This document shows, in pieces, positions 1 to 8,445 of a DNA stretch of 47,615 nt (the stretch's first letter is position 1; each line of letters opens with the position of its first letter). The notes under the pieces were generated by a model, which had not been told where the DNA came from, made no database searches, and worked only from the letters and a program-made list of their open reading frames with translations. The position numbers and the translations under genes are program-made. Source of the DNA: Azospirillum halopraeferens DSM 3675 (GTDB lineage: Bacteria > Pseudomonadota > Alphaproteobacteria > Azospirillales > Azospirillaceae); assembly GCF_000429625.1 (NCBI RefSeq), contig NZ_AUCF01000039.1, positions 1-47,615 of the forward strand, read 5' to 3'.

Positions 1-546
1 GGCTTCCAGGCGGGCGGCCAGGCGGCGGGCCCGCGCCGCCGCCTCCGGCCGGGCCGCCGCGACCCACGCCCGCCCGCTGGCGTGGTCGAAGGCGGCGACG
101 GCGTCGTAGAGGCCGAAGGCCAGTTCCGGCTCGCCGCCGGGGTTGGCGTGGCGCGACACCGGCAAATCCAACCGCCGCCCCGCCTCGTAACCGATGAAGC
201 CGACCGCCCCGCCGACGAACGGCGCCGGCCCGCCGCCGATGGCACCGCCGGCCGGCGCCAGGGCCGCCAGGGCGCGTTCCAGCGCCGTGAAGGGATCGCC
301 GGGGACCGGCACCCCGTCCACCAGGGTGGTGCCGTCCACCGCCTCCACCGTGCCCACCGGGTCGGCCACGATGTAGCTCCAGCGGCCGCGGGCGTCGCCG
401 CGCGCCGCGCTGTCCAGCAGCATCGACCAGGGCTCGCCGGCCAGCGCGCGGAACGCCGCGGCCGGCTCGCCGCACGACAGGGGAAGGATCGGCAGGGGCC
501 CCGGCACCGCCGGGAACGGCCGCACCCGCCGCGCCGCACCGGCCAT
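1..546 (-). CDS. pabB: Aminodeoxychorismate synthase component I, 5' part only
   Basis: The reverse strand from the ATG at 546 runs open to the window edge, giving the first 182 residues of a chorismate-utilising enzyme. The N-terminal part has the anthranilate/aminodeoxychorismate synthase layout: a 'W..LLDS' segment near residue 41, then a glycine-rich 'PFVGGAVGFIGYE' stretch near residue 110, the typical lead into the F/Y-rich core of TrpE/PabB proteins. With its glutaminase partner the enzyme makes 4-amino-4-deoxychorismate for folate synthesis in the cytoplasm. The catalytic C-terminal domain lies outside the window. TrpE is the main alternative; the short N-terminus before the motif favours PabB. 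The neighbouring island appears unrelated to it. Confidence 0.8.
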   Translation of the reverse strand, partial: MAGAARRVRPFPAVPGPLPILPLSCGEPAAAFRALAGEPWSMLLDSAARGDARGRWSYIVADPVGTVEAVDGTTLVDGVPVPGDPFTALERALAALAPAGGAIGGGPAPFVGGAVGFIGYEAGRRLDLPVSRHANPGGEPELAFGLYDAVAAFDHASGRAWVAAARPEAAARARRLAARLEA

Positions 547-732
547 CACCCCGCCTCCGGCGGCGCGCTCGTCTCCGGGGCCGTCCCATCGGGTGAACCG
601 CGGTGCGCCATGCCACGCTCCCATACGATGCCGCGCCCGGCATAAAAAACGGTGGACCTGCGCCGTGTTTCCTGAGCCAAATGGGTCGAATGGTTGTTGG
701 TATCTTGTCTTATCGACACAAAGGCAGAACCC

Positions 733-927
733 ATGATCGAACTCGTCTTCGTCGTCTGCATGGTGGCGTCCCCCGGCAACTGCCACAGTGAACGCCCATC
801 GTTTGTTGCACCTTACCCGACGACCCAATCCTGCATGTTCGAAGGCCAGATGCTGGCGGCGGAGTGGCAGCAGACCCATCCCGGCTGGATCGTCCGCCGC
901 TGGACCTGCGGGCCGCCGGAGACCTGA
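733..927 (+). CDS. Small conserved hypothetical protein, 64 aa
   Basis: A 64-residue ORF starting with MIELVFVVC and ending in the motif 'HPGWIVRRWTC'. The spacing of four cysteines, the GQ..A..W core and the C-terminal W.C element resemble a widespread small alphaproteobacterial protein that I recognise only as hypothetical. No RBS of note precedes 733; an alternative start at 694 would add a hydrophobic leader of 13 residues but looks less natural. The first residues are hydrophobic and could form a short signal or membrane anchor. It stands alone, converging on the response regulator gene downstream. Function unknown. Confidence 0.6.
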   Translation: MIELVFVVCMVASPGNCHSERPSFVAPYPTTQSCMFEGQMLAAEWQQTHPGWIVRRWTCGPPET

Positions 928-979
928 TGCCACCGGCCGCCCCCCCCTGCCTGCGGCGGGGGAGGGCCGCGCGAGCCCG

Positions 980-1681
980 TCAGGACGCCGCGGCGCCGAT
1001 GTCGCGCAGGGACAGCTTGCCCGCGTGGATGACCGCCTGGGTGCGGCTCTGCACGTTGAGCTTGCGCAGGATCGCCGAGACATGGGCCTTCACGGTGCTT
1101 TCCGTGACGTCCAGCACATAGGCGATCTGCTTGTTGGACTGGCCCTTGACCAGCATTTCCAGCACCAGCCGCTGCTGGCGCGACAGGCTGGCGACGCGTC
1201 CGGCGAAGCGTTCGTCCTCCTCGCTGCGGCGGCGGGTGGCCTTGGGCCGCGCGTCCGCCGGGGCGGGAACGAACACGCCGCCGGCCAGCACCGTGCGCAG
1301 GGCCTCGGCCATGGCGTCCATGGCCAGCGACTTGGGAATGAACCCGACGGCGCCGTAGGTGATGGCCTCGCGGACATTGTCCGGGTCCTCGCTGCCCGAC
1401 ACCACCACCACGGGCACCGTCGGCACCTCGTTGCGCAGCGACATCAGCCCGCAGAACCCGTTCATCGCGGGCATGTTGAGGTCGAGCAGGATGAGGTCCA
1501 GGTCGTCGGTGCCGGTGGCCACCTCGATCGCCTCGTCCAGATCGCACGCCTCGATCAGCTCGGCCTCGCCGAACACCTGCGCGACGACCTGGTGCAGGGC
1601 GCTGCGGAACAGCGGATGGTCGTCCGCCACCAGCACCCGGGCCTTGCCGGTCCGCGTCAGCGGCTTCTCTGCCTTCGCCAT
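980..1681 (-). CDS. LuxR/NarL-family response regulator, AgmR/ErbR-like
   Basis: A 233-residue regulator. Residues about 15-135 form a receiver domain: 'VLVADDHPLFR' with the acidic pocket, 'LILLDLNMP' with the phosphorylated Asp, 'VVVVSGS' and the Lys of 'GFIPKS'. Residues about 165-230 form a LuxR-type helix-turn-helix with 'SNKQIAYVLDVTESTVKAHV'. The receiver resembles Pseudomonas AgmR/ErbR, which switches on PQQ-dependent alcohol oxidation; the position at the end of the alcohol-associated ABC operon supports that role. The start is placed at MAKAEKPL (1681) because upstream residues look non-coding. No cognate kinase is adjacent; the TtrS-like kinase at 17322 already has its own regulator. 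A candidate operator lies at 1747-1766. Confidence 0.9.
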   Translation of the reverse strand: MAKAEKPLTRTGKARVLVADDHPLFRSALHQVVAQVFGEAELIEACDLDEAIEVATGTDDLDLILLDLNMPAMNGFCGLMSLRNEVPTVPVVVVSGSEDPDNVREAITYGAVGFIPKSLAMDAMAEALRTVLAGGVFVPAPADARPKATRRRSEEDERFAGRVASLSRQQRLVLEMLVKGQSNKQIAYVLDVTESTVKAHVSAILRKLNVQSRTQAVIHAGKLSLRDIGAAAS

Positions 1682-1746
1682 GGTCCCCACCGATGGTTCG
1701 TTTGTTCCGCAATCCTCAGCATGCTCTCCGGGGGCGACGGCGCACA

Positions 1747-1766
1747 ACCCCCACCTTCGCACAATG
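1747..1766 (-). promoter_or_regulatory. Candidate regulator-binding site upstream of the response regulator
   Basis: On the minus strand this reads CATTGTGCGAAGGTGGGGGT, matching the site upstream of xoxF (13452-13471) at 13 of 20 positions, including the cores CATTG and CGAAGGT. It lies 66 bp before the ATG at 1681. The match is weaker than that between the other two copies, so this is a candidate only. Confidence 0.3.
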
Positions 1767-1790
1767 GTGTGCCGGGGGCCGGCCGACGGC

Positions 1791-2405
1791 TCACGGCATG
1801 TGCGCCAGCACGGCGCGGGCCAGCACGCCCAGACGCTGTTCGTCCTGCACCGGTTCCTCGCACAGATAGGTCTGGGCGCGCCGCCGGCTGTCGAAGACCC
1901 GCTGCATCCAGTAGATCTGCTGGTCCATCTCGGCCAGCCGGGCGGGGTCCGGGTCCTTGACGGTGGCCAGCAGGCGGCCGCGTTCCCCCAGCGCGTCGCT
2001 GAGCTGGTCGGCCAGGGTGTTGAGCGTGCCCGCCTGCTTGCGGATGGCGGCGATGGCGGTGCTGCGGTGGGCGTTGATGCGCTCCAGCAGGCCGGCGAAC
2101 AGTTGGGTCAGGCGCTCCTCGCGCTCCGCCGGATCGGCGATGGAGTCGGCGAAGCGGGTGACCGCCTCGTCGGGCCGGGCGTCGGGGTCCGCCAGCAGGG
2201 CGTCGACCAGGCGCGCCACCTCGGCGTCGGAGCGCCAGTCGACGTCCTCCACCGGCGGGCCGTCCCAGAACACCGAGGCGGAGACGGTGGGCACGAAGCG
2301 CTGCACGCACGGCCACAGCGGGTCGGCCGGGTCGGCGGCGTGCGCCGCCGGAGCGGCGAGCGCCAGGGGGACGAGGAGGGCGAGGAGCGGCAGCATGGAT
2401 GTCAT
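1791..2405 (-). CDS. Periplasmic hypothetical protein of the PQQ/ABC operon
   Basis: A 204-residue protein with a signal peptide (residues 1-23, cleavage after AAHA). The mature part begins with 'WPCVQRFVP' and ends near a second Cys in 'YLCEEP'; the two cysteines could pair. The rest is predicted mainly helical with many Arg and Asp residues ('NAHRSTAIAAIRKQAGTLN'). It sits 30 bp after the ABC permease on the same strand, so it is probably co-transcribed with the alcohol-associated ABC genes. I recall similar proteins of unknown function in PQQ alcohol clusters but no named family. A second possible start is 2396. It may be a periplasmic accessory of the transporter; this is inference. Confidence 0.6.
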   Translation of the reverse strand: MTSMLPLLALLVPLALAAPAAHAADPADPLWPCVQRFVPTVSASVFWDGPPVEDVDWRSDAEVARLVDALLADPDARPDEAVTRFADSIADPAEREERLTQLFAGLLERINAHRSTAIAAIRKQAGTLNTLADQLSDALGERGRLLATVKDPDPARLAEMDQQIYWMQRVFDSRRRAQTYLCEEPVQDEQRLGVLARAVLAHMP

Positions 2406-2435
2406 CCCGTTTTGTCCGTCAGGCCGTTTTGCCCG

Positions 2436-3239
2436 TCAGGCCGTTTGCTTGCCCCGGGTGAAGCCGCGCGCCGGGTCGTAACCGTAGAAGGCGGCGGCCA
2501 GGAACACCGCCGTCGCCGCGGCGACGGCGGCCAGGGCCGTGGTGTTGAAGTCCAGGTAGAGGGCGAAGCGGATCAGCTCCACCGCGTGGGTGAAGGGGTT
2601 GAGGGCGCAGATGTCGGCCAGCAGCGGGCTGGCGTCGCGCAGCCGCCACAGCGGGTAGAGCGCCGTGGAGGTGAAGAACAGCGGGAAGATGACGAAGTTC
2701 ATCACCCCCGCGAAGTTCTCGAGCTGCTTGATCGCCGAGGACAGCAGCAGGCCCAGCGCCCCCAGCATCAGCCCCGACACCACCAGGGCCGGCAGCACCG
2801 CGAGGTAGCCGAGCGGCGGCATCTCGATCCCCCACGCCCACGCGATGGCGAGGAACACGTAGACCTGCACGATCGACACCGCCACCCCCGCCAGCAGGCG
2901 GCACAGCAGCAGGTACCAGCGCGGCAGCGGGCTGACCAGCAGGGTGCGCATGCTGCCCATCTCGCGGTCGTAGACCATCGACAGGGAACTCTGCATGCCG
3001 TTGAAAAGCTGGATCATCGCCACCAGCCCCGGGGTGATGTAGACCTCGTAAAGGATGTAGGTCTCGTAGGGCGGCGTGATCGACACGCCCAGCACCTGGC
3101 GGAATCCGGCGCCGAAGATGAACAGCCACAGCAGCGGGCGCACCAGCGCCGACAGGAAACGCTCGCGCTGGTGGACGAAGCGCAGCACCTCGCGCATCAG
3201 GATGCCGCAGAAGCAGCGCCAGTAGTGGACCGCGGTCAT
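2436..3239 (-). CDS. ABC-2 type permease of the PQQ-associated alcohol ABC system (PedC-like)
   Basis: A 267-residue membrane protein with about six hydrophobic segments of the ABC-2 type. The order is a first helix near 'LLWLFIFGAGFRQ', a cytoplasmic 'DREMGSMRTLLVSPLPRW' loop that is the classic ABC-2 signature, then four to five further helices and 'LNPFTHAVELIR', also typical. It pairs with the ATPase encoded directly upstream: its ATG overlaps that gene's stop as ATGA, which implies translational coupling. Such permeases accompany quinoprotein alcohol dehydrogenases in pseudomonads and related bacteria. The substrate is unproven; export of solvents or aldehydes has been suggested for the family. 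Confidence 0.88.
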   Translation of the reverse strand: MTAVHYWRCFCGILMREVLRFVHQRERFLSALVRPLLWLFIFGAGFRQVLGVSITPPYETYILYEVYITPGLVAMIQLFNGMQSSLSMVYDREMGSMRTLLVSPLPRWYLLLCRLLAGVAVSIVQVYVFLAIAWAWGIEMPPLGYLAVLPALVVSGLMLGALGLLLSSAIKQLENFAGVMNFVIFPLFFTSTALYPLWRLRDASPLLADICALNPFTHAVELIRFALYLDFNTTALAAVAAATAVFLAAAFYGYDPARGFTRGKQTA

Positions 3240-4030
3240 TCCGCCTCCCCGATCAGCGCCATGAAGGCGGCGCGCAGGTCGCCGCCGCCCCGGGCGGCCA
3301 GCGCCCCGGCAACCGTTCCGTCGAAGCACAGCCGCCCCCGGTGCAGCACCACCAGCCGGTCGCCGGGCGACGCCTCGTCGGTCAGGTGGGTGGCCCACAG
3401 CACCGCCAGCCCGTCGGTCGCGCACAGCGTGCGCACGTGCGCTTCGATGTCCTGGCGGCTGCGCACGTCCAGCCCCACCGTCGGCTCGTCCAGCAGCAGC
3501 AGGTCGGGGCGGTGCAGCAGGGCGCGGGCGATCTCGACCCGGCGGCGCTGGCCGCCGCTGAGCGCCCGCACCCGGTCGCGGGCGCGGTCGGCCAGGCCGT
3601 TGCGCTCCAGCTCCTCGGCGATGCGGGCGCGCGTCACGGCGCGGCCGAGGCCGTGCAGGGCGGCGTGGTACTCCAGATTCTGCCGCACCGTGAGGTCGAG
3701 GTCGAGGGTGGATTGCTGGAACACCACGCCGAGGCGCGCCAGCGTGGCGCCGGGCTGGCGCTCCAGGTCATGGCCGAGGATGCGGATGCGCCCCTGCGGT
3801 GCCGTGAAGAGCCGGGTCAGCAGCGAGAACAGCGTCGTCTTCCCCGCCCCGTTCAGGCCGAACAGGAGGGCGAAGCGGCCGCCGTCCAGGGTGAAGGACA
3901 CGTCGTCCAGCGCCCGGCGCCGGCCGTAGGCATAGGACAGGCCGGCGACCTCCAGCGCCGCCGGCGCCGCCGCGGCGGCGTCGGTCCCCGTGCGCGCCGG
4001 CGCGGGGACGGAGGCCACCGCCGCACTCAC
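3236..4030 (-). CDS. ABC transporter ATPase, PQQ-dependent alcohol system
   Basis: A 264-residue ATPase. Walker A is 'LFGLNGAGKTTLF', the Q-loop lies in 'GVVFQQSTLD', the signature motif is 'LSGGQRRR', Walker B with catalytic Glu is 'LLLLDEPTVGLD', and the switch His is in 'WATHLTDE'. A 25-residue Ala/Pro-rich extension precedes the domain. The start is a GTG at 4030 whose last bases overlap the stop of the propeller gene (GTGA), and the stop overlaps the permease ATG, so three genes are tightly coupled. It should energise the permease encoded next. The arrangement matches the family of ABC ATPases co-occurring with PQQ dehydrogenases. Confidence 0.92.
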   Translation of the reverse strand: MSAAVASVPAPARTGTDAAAAAPAALEVAGLSYAYGRRRALDDVSFTLDGGRFALLFGLNGAGKTTLFSLLTRLFTAPQGRIRILGHDLERQPGATLARLGVVFQQSTLDLDLTVRQNLEYHAALHGLGRAVTRARIAEELERNGLADRARDRVRALSGGQRRRVEIARALLHRPDLLLLDEPTVGLDVRSRQDIEAHVRTLCATDGLAVLWATHLTDEASPGDRLVVLHRGRLCFDGTVAGALAARGGGDLRAAFMALIGEAE

Positions 4031-5007
4031 GGCCGCACCACCACGCCCCAGGGCATGCGGCCCACCGGCACCGACTTGATCGCCCGCATCCGGTCGACGT
4101 CGATGACCGTGACGTCGTTGCTGACGCCGTTGGTGGTGAACAGCCGCTTCCCGTCGGGCGCCAGGGCCACGTTCCACACGCGCTGGCCGACCAGGACGTA
4201 GCGCGTCACCTCGTAGGTGGCCATGTCGATCACCGCCACGCGGTTGGCCGGCCCCAGGGCCACGAACGCCTGCTTGCCGTCGGCGGTCATCTCGATGCCC
4301 ACGGGCTGGATGGCCTCGGGCTTGATGCCCTGGATGGCGAACTCGATGGTGTGGACGATCTCCCTGGTGTCGGAATCGATCACCGCCACGTCGCCGCCGA
4401 TCTCCGCCGACACCCAGACATGGCGGCCGTCGGGCGTGAAGCGGGCGACGCGCGGGCGCGAGCCGACCACCACGTTGGCGACGATCTCGTGCGTCTTCGT
4501 GTCGATGAAGTGGGCCATGTTGGTGGTTTCCGACGTGTTCACCAGAATGGACCCGTCGGGGTTCAGGCCCATGCCCTCCGGCTCCACGCCGACCGGGATC
4601 TCGGCCAGCAGCTTGCCCGCCTGCACGTCGACGACGCTGACCATGTTGTCGTTCTCGTTGGCGATGTAGAGGTGGCGCCCGTCGGGGTGCAGCGCGAACA
4701 GCTCGGGGTCCGGTCCCGACGGCAGGATTCGCACGACGCTGTTCTTCTCCAGGTCCAGCACCTCGATGTGGTTGTCGTCGCTGGTGCAGATGTAGAGCAG
4801 CTTGTTGTCCGTGGACAGCGTGATGCCGCGCGGCCGCTGGCCGACGGGGATGGTCGCGGTGACCTCCAGCGTGGTGCCGTCGATCACGCTGATGGTGTTG
4901 TCCTTCTCGTTGGACGTGTAGATCGTGTACGCCTGCGCGGCGGCAATGGGCGCCGCAACGAGGACGGCGGCAACGGCGATGGCGGCGGTCAGTGCGGACG
5001 TGGTCAT
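4027..5007 (-). CDS. YVTN beta-propeller protein associated with PQQ-dependent catabolism
   Basis: A 326-residue secreted propeller. Residues 1-24 are a signal peptide ending AAAQA. About seven blades follow, each with a 'VTATIPVG..P.G' turn and a 'DG...YI.N...N.V.V.D' strand pattern, e.g. 'HPDGRHLYIANENDNMVSVVD' near residue 107 (only part of the blade). It resembles the propeller consistently found between the ABC substrate-binding protein and the ATPase in PQQ alcohol clusters. Its own role is not established; a periplasmic scaffold or binding function is an inference. It lies 37 bp after the substrate-binding gene and overlaps the ATPase start. Confidence 0.9.
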   Translation of the reverse strand: MTTSALTAAIAVAAVLVAAPIAAAQAYTIYTSNEKDNTISVIDGTTLEVTATIPVGQRPRGITLSTDNKLLYICTSDDNHIEVLDLEKNSVVRILPSGPDPELFALHPDGRHLYIANENDNMVSVVDVQAGKLLAEIPVGVEPEGMGLNPDGSILVNTSETTNMAHFIDTKTHEIVANVVVGSRPRVARFTPDGRHVWVSAEIGGDVAVIDSDTREIVHTIEFAIQGIKPEAIQPVGIEMTADGKQAFVALGPANRVAVIDMATYEVTRYVLVGQRVWNVALAPDGKRLFTTNGVSNDVTVIDVDRMRAIKSVPVGRMPWGVVVRP

Positions 5008-5044
5008 CGTCTCCTCGCGTCACTCGGGTGGGTGGGTGGCAGTA

Positions 5045-6301
5045 TCAGCGCCCGGGCAGGCGGCAGCCGCTTTCGGGCCGGTCGTGGCCCAGGGTGTCCA
5101 GTTCGCTGTGCTCGTGCAGGAAGCCCGGCTGGGGCGACACCGACACCAGGATGCGCGGGCCGGCCAGCAGCACCGGCTGGCGGTACTGGCCGTCCCACGG
5201 CCGGATGGTGACGCCGACCCCCTTGAAGGCGGCGAGCGTGAACCGGGGATCGCGGATGTAGGCGGCGATGGCCGCGGGATCGGCGGAGCGGGCACGGGTC
5301 GCCGCCTCGCCGATGCTGCGCACCGCCATCCAGGCGCCGTAATCGCGCGGCGCCATGATGCGCCCGGCCAGCTTCTCGAAACGGTCCTGGAACTGGGTGG
5401 CGCCCCACTGCTCGTGCACCCGCGCCCAGGCGGTGGGCACCAGCCCGTGGGTGCCGGCGACCACCTGCGGCCGGAAGGTGCGGTAGGCGATGTACTCGCC
5501 GAACGCCTCGCCCTCGTCGGCGACGACCACCACGTCGTGGGCGGCCCCTTGGGTGAAGGCGGGGATCTCCGCCTGTTCGGTGGTGTGGCCGCTGTCGGAC
5601 CGGCGGGAGCCGGCGGCGAACGCCCAGGTCTTCTCGTCGACGATCTTGGCGCCGAACCGCTTGGCGGCGCGGCGCAGGGCCTCGGCGTAGAGCGCGTCGT
5701 CGTCGCCGCGCCCCTGCACCAGGAACCAGTTCGTCCAGCGCTTGTACATGAGGTACTGCGCCAGCGCGTCGGCCAGCATGGCGCGGCTGGGCGCGGTGTG
5801 CAGCACGTTGGCGCGGCAGTCGGCGTTGCGCAACCGGTCGTCGGTGGCGCGGGCGTTGAACACCAGCGCGTCCCGCAGCTCCGGCAGGTCGGCGACGGCC
5901 AGCAGCCGGTCGGCCCTGAGGTCGGCGACGAAGAAACGGTGCCCTTCGCCGGCGAGCGCGCGCACCGCTTCCGCCGGATCGCCCTCGGGCAGGGTCACCT
6001 CCACCAGCTCGAACGACTGGCCCATGAAGCGGCCGGTCGTCTGGTTGTCGGCGACGGCCAGCCGCGCGCCCTGGACGCCGGGGTCCTCGATGACGGGGTC
6101 GAGGAGCGACAGGGGGATCACCGGCGGTTCATCATCGCGCAGGAAGACGACGGGGATGCGCGCCGGCTCTTTCCCGCCGGGCGCCGTCGCAGTCGCCGCC
6201 GCCGTTACGGCCGGTGCCCCGGCCACAAGCGCCAGGGCCAGGGCCAACGCCCCGACCGTCCGCCGCCGGACCGATCCCGGGTTCCGTCCCGGATATCGCA
6301 T
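5045..6301 (-). CDS. ABC transporter substrate-binding protein, PQQ alcohol system
   Basis: A 418-residue periplasmic binding protein of the branched-chain amino acid (type I) fold. The start at MRYPGRN (6301) has a GGAGG box five bases upstream; the longer frame to 6391 would begin in non-coding sequence. The signal peptide covers about residues 1-34. 'IPVVFLRDDEPPVIPLS' near residue 48 and 'RWTNWFLVQGRGDDD' near residue 190 are typical of the binding proteins found with quinoprotein ethanol dehydrogenases. It is the first gene of a six-gene minus-strand run ending with the response regulator. A 20-bp site shared with the xoxF promoter lies 73 bp upstream. Confidence 0.88.
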   Translation of the reverse strand: MRYPGRNPGSVRRRTVGALALALALVAGAPAVTAAATATAPGGKEPARIPVVFLRDDEPPVIPLSLLDPVIEDPGVQGARLAVADNQTTGRFMGQSFELVEVTLPEGDPAEAVRALAGEGHRFFVADLRADRLLAVADLPELRDALVFNARATDDRLRNADCRANVLHTAPSRAMLADALAQYLMYKRWTNWFLVQGRGDDDALYAEALRRAAKRFGAKIVDEKTWAFAAGSRRSDSGHTTEQAEIPAFTQGAAHDVVVVADEGEAFGEYIAYRTFRPQVVAGTHGLVPTAWARVHEQWGATQFQDRFEKLAGRIMAPRDYGAWMAVRSIGEAATRARSADPAAIAAYIRDPRFTLAAFKGVGVTIRPWDGQYRQPVLLAGPRILVSVSPQPGFLHEHSELDTLGHDRPESGCRLPGR

Positions 6302-6373
6302 GATGCCTCCGTTCCCTGCGGTGCAAGAGGCAACCATCTTCCGGGGAAATGACAGATTGTTCAATGAGCTGAT

Positions 6374-6393
6374 GGTTGAACTTTGGTCCAATG
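6374..6393 (-). promoter_or_regulatory. Shared 20-bp site upstream of the ABC operon
   Basis: Minus strand CATTGGACCAAAGTTCAACC. It agrees with the site upstream of xoxF (13452-13471) at 15 of 20 positions and has the same orientation relative to the downstream gene. It lies between the stop of the chemoreceptor gene and the ATG of the substrate-binding gene, a gap of only 101 bp, and so probably regulates the ABC operon separately from the chemoreceptor. Confidence 0.45.
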
Positions 6394-6402
6394 CCTCCGG
6401 CT

Positions 6403-7659
6403 CTACCGCGCCGCGGCGAGGGACGTCAGGAAACGGCCGACGTGGCCGTCCAGGTCACCCAGTTGCGCCGACAGGCTCGACGCCTCGCCCAGCACCCGCC
6501 GGGCGGCGGTGCCGGTGGCATCGGTGGCGCTGCGCATGGCGTCGGCGTCGCCGGTCATGGCGCGGGCGGCGGCCTGTGCCGCCTCGATGCTGCTGCCCAT
6601 CGCGCGGGTGATGCGCGCCTGGTTCTCCACCGCGCCGCCGATGGCCCCCACCAGCCCGTCGATGCGGTCGATGGTCTGGACGATGGACTGGGTGACCCGC
6701 ACCGTATCGGAGGTCACCGCCTGGATGGCGGCGATCTGGCCGGAGATATCCTCGGTCGCCTTGGCGGTCTGGGTGGCCAGGGTCTTCACCTCGCTGGCCA
6801 CCACGGCGAAGCCCTTGCCGGCCTCGCCGGCCCGCGCCGCCTCGATGGTGGCGTTGAGCGCCAGCAGGTTGGTCTGGGCGGCGATGCTCTGGATCAGGGT
6901 AACCACCTCGCCGATCCGCTGGGCGGCGTCGGCCAACCCCTGCACGGTTTCCCGCGAGGCCCGCGCCTCCCCCACCGCGGCACCGGCGATGGAGGCGGAC
7001 TCGCCGGCCATGGTGCCGATCTCCCCGGTCAGGCTGCCCAGGGACTGCACCGCCTGCGCGGCCGTGCGCACCTCCCCGTCGATGGCCGCCGCCGCCGCGC
7101 CGACGGTCGCGGCGAGGCGGATGGTGCGCTCGGCCGTTTCTTCCATCTCCGCCGCCGCGCTGCGCATCTGCGACGCGCCGCCGCCCAGCCCGTCGACCAC
7201 CGCCTTGATGGTCGCCTCGAAGGTCTGCGCCGTGCGCACCCGCTCGGTCACCGGCTGCCAGGTCAGCATGGCGCCGCAATAGGTCTTCCGGGCATCGAAG
7301 ACCGCAGCGACGCGCAGGTCAACGCACTCCGCCCCGATGGTCAGCCGCGTCTCGAAGGGCAGCCGTTCGGGCGCCGGCAGCACGGTGCGCAGGTCCGCCG
7401 CGGCGGCCGGGAACAGGTCGGCCACGTGCCGGCCGGTCACCCCCTCGGCATCCGTCGGAAATGCGGCGCCGATCCGGCCCACCAGCTCCCGCGTGGCGGC
7501 GTTGACGTAGGTGACGGCGAAGCCCCGGGTCGTATCGCACCACATCAGCGGGACCGGCACCACGTCAATCATCATCATCGCCGACTCGAACCAGGTCTGC
7601 AACTCGGCGTGCCGGCTCTCCAGCTCGGCGAAACGACGCTTCAACGTAAACGGGTTCAT
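6403..7659 (-). CDS. Soluble PAS-containing methyl-accepting chemotaxis protein
   Basis: A 418-residue chemoreceptor without transmembrane segments. Residues about 25-140 form a PAS-like domain ('TYVNAATRELVGR', 'DLFPAAAADL'). Residues about 145-410 are the helical signalling domain, with the highly conserved hairpin at 254-300 ('AQTNLLALNATIEAARAGEA'). A GGAGG box precedes the ATG at 7659. Lack of a membrane anchor points to cytoplasmic sensing, perhaps of redox or metabolic state through the PAS domain; no haem or flavin ligand can be assigned by eye. Its place inside a quinoprotein island suggests taxis toward or away from alcohols, an inference only. Confidence 0.92.
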   Translation of the reverse strand: MNPFTLKRRFAELESRHAELQTWFESAMMMIDVVPVPLMWCDTTRGFAVTYVNAATRELVGRIGAAFPTDAEGVTGRHVADLFPAAAADLRTVLPAPERLPFETRLTIGAECVDLRVAAVFDARKTYCGAMLTWQPVTERVRTAQTFEATIKAVVDGLGGGASQMRSAAAEMEETAERTIRLAATVGAAAAAIDGEVRTAAQAVQSLGSLTGEIGTMAGESASIAGAAVGEARASRETVQGLADAAQRIGEVVTLIQSIAAQTNLLALNATIEAARAGEAGKGFAVVASEVKTLATQTAKATEDISGQIAAIQAVTSDTVRVTQSIVQTIDRIDGLVGAIGGAVENQARITRAMGSSIEAAQAAARAMTGDADAMRSATDATGTAARRVLGEASSLSAQLGDLDGHVGRFLTSLAAAR

Positions 7660-7954
7660 GACGGCTTCCTCCCCTACCGGTGTCCGGCGGACCGGCAGAC
7701 CGGCCGCTGCCGCTCCGGAGTTCTTCCCCGGATGCTGATGACTGATGAGTATTCAGGTATTTTACAGGATGCCGGTGTTCTGCCTAGGGGTACAATTTAG
7801 GACTTTAGGCTAGGTTTGCCGCTATTGCACTGCAATATGCTTTGCGAAAATTGTTCGACGAAAGACCAATTGGCAAACGGCGCAAGCAATGCCGTAATCC
7901 AACCCGGCCGGGAACCAGCCGAAGGAACGAACGACAACGAGGGTCGAGGAGAGC
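7660..7954. promoter_or_regulatory. Divergent promoter region between chemoreceptor and cytochrome c genes
   Basis: This 295-bp gap is clearly more AT-rich than its surroundings, especially 7735-7880. Two elements stand out. GGTACAATTT at 7789-7798 also occurs on the minus strand at 13451-13460 upstream of xoxF, in the same sense relative to the downstream gene. A perfect 13-bp palindrome ATTGCACTGCAAT lies at 7824-7836. No convincing -35/-10 pair was assigned. The RBS for the cytochrome gene is the GAGGAGAG stretch just before 7955. Confidence 0.45.
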
Positions 7955-8401
7955 ATGAACCGCCGATTTGCGCCGATCGCCGCCGTCTGCCTGTCTGCCT
8001 GCCTATGGACCGCCCCGGCGTTCGCCGGCTCCTGCGAACTCACCGGTGCCGCTCAGGACGGGGCCAAGGCGGCCGGCTCCTGCAAGGGATGCCACGCCCT
8101 GGAAGCGGGCGCCAAACCGCGCGCCACCGGGCCCAACCTGCACGACGTGTTCGAACGCAAGGCCGGCGCCGACGAATCTTTCACCCGCTATTCCGCCGCC
8201 ATGAAGGCCGCCGCCGAGGGCGGCGTGGTGTGGACGGCAACCGATCTGGCCGAGTACCTGGCCGATCCCAAAGCCTATCTGAACAAGAAGAACGGCAAGA
8301 CCATGCCCCACGGCATGTTCTTCCAGGTCAAGGAACCCGAGAAGGTGCAACAGCTCGTCGCCTTCTTCGAGGCCATCAAGGGCAACACGGACTGCCCCTG
8401 A
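7955..8401 (+). CDS. Periplasmic c-type cytochrome (c550-like, class I)
   Basis: A 148-residue cytochrome. Signal peptide residues 1-24 (cleavage after AFAG region), single haem site 'CKGCH' near residue 46, and a Met ligand candidate in 'KTMPHGMFF' near residue 113. The 'GPNLHDVFERKAG' segment after the haem is typical of class I mitochondrial-type cytochromes c. Near a quinoprotein dehydrogenase such a protein normally carries electrons toward the terminal oxidase. It is first of a plus-strand trio (cytochrome, cupredoxin-like, DUF protein) divergent from the chemoreceptor. Confidence 0.9.
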   Translation: MNRRFAPIAAVCLSACLWTAPAFAGSCELTGAAQDGAKAAGSCKGCHALEAGAKPRATGPNLHDVFERKAGADESFTRYSAAMKAAAEGGVVWTATDLAEYLADPKAYLNKKNGKTMPHGMFFQVKEPEKVQQLVAFFEAIKGNTDCP

Positions 8402-8445
8402 ACGACAACCCCCTGAACGAACCACAACCAAAGGGAGGGAACACC

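Noticed and set aside
82..645. A 187-codon plus-strand frame at the window start
   Set aside because: Antisense to the pabB coding sequence, which shows recognisable family motifs.
546..779. A 77-codon minus-strand frame between pabB and the small ORF
   Set aside because: No motif and overlaps the more convincing small conserved protein on the plus strand.
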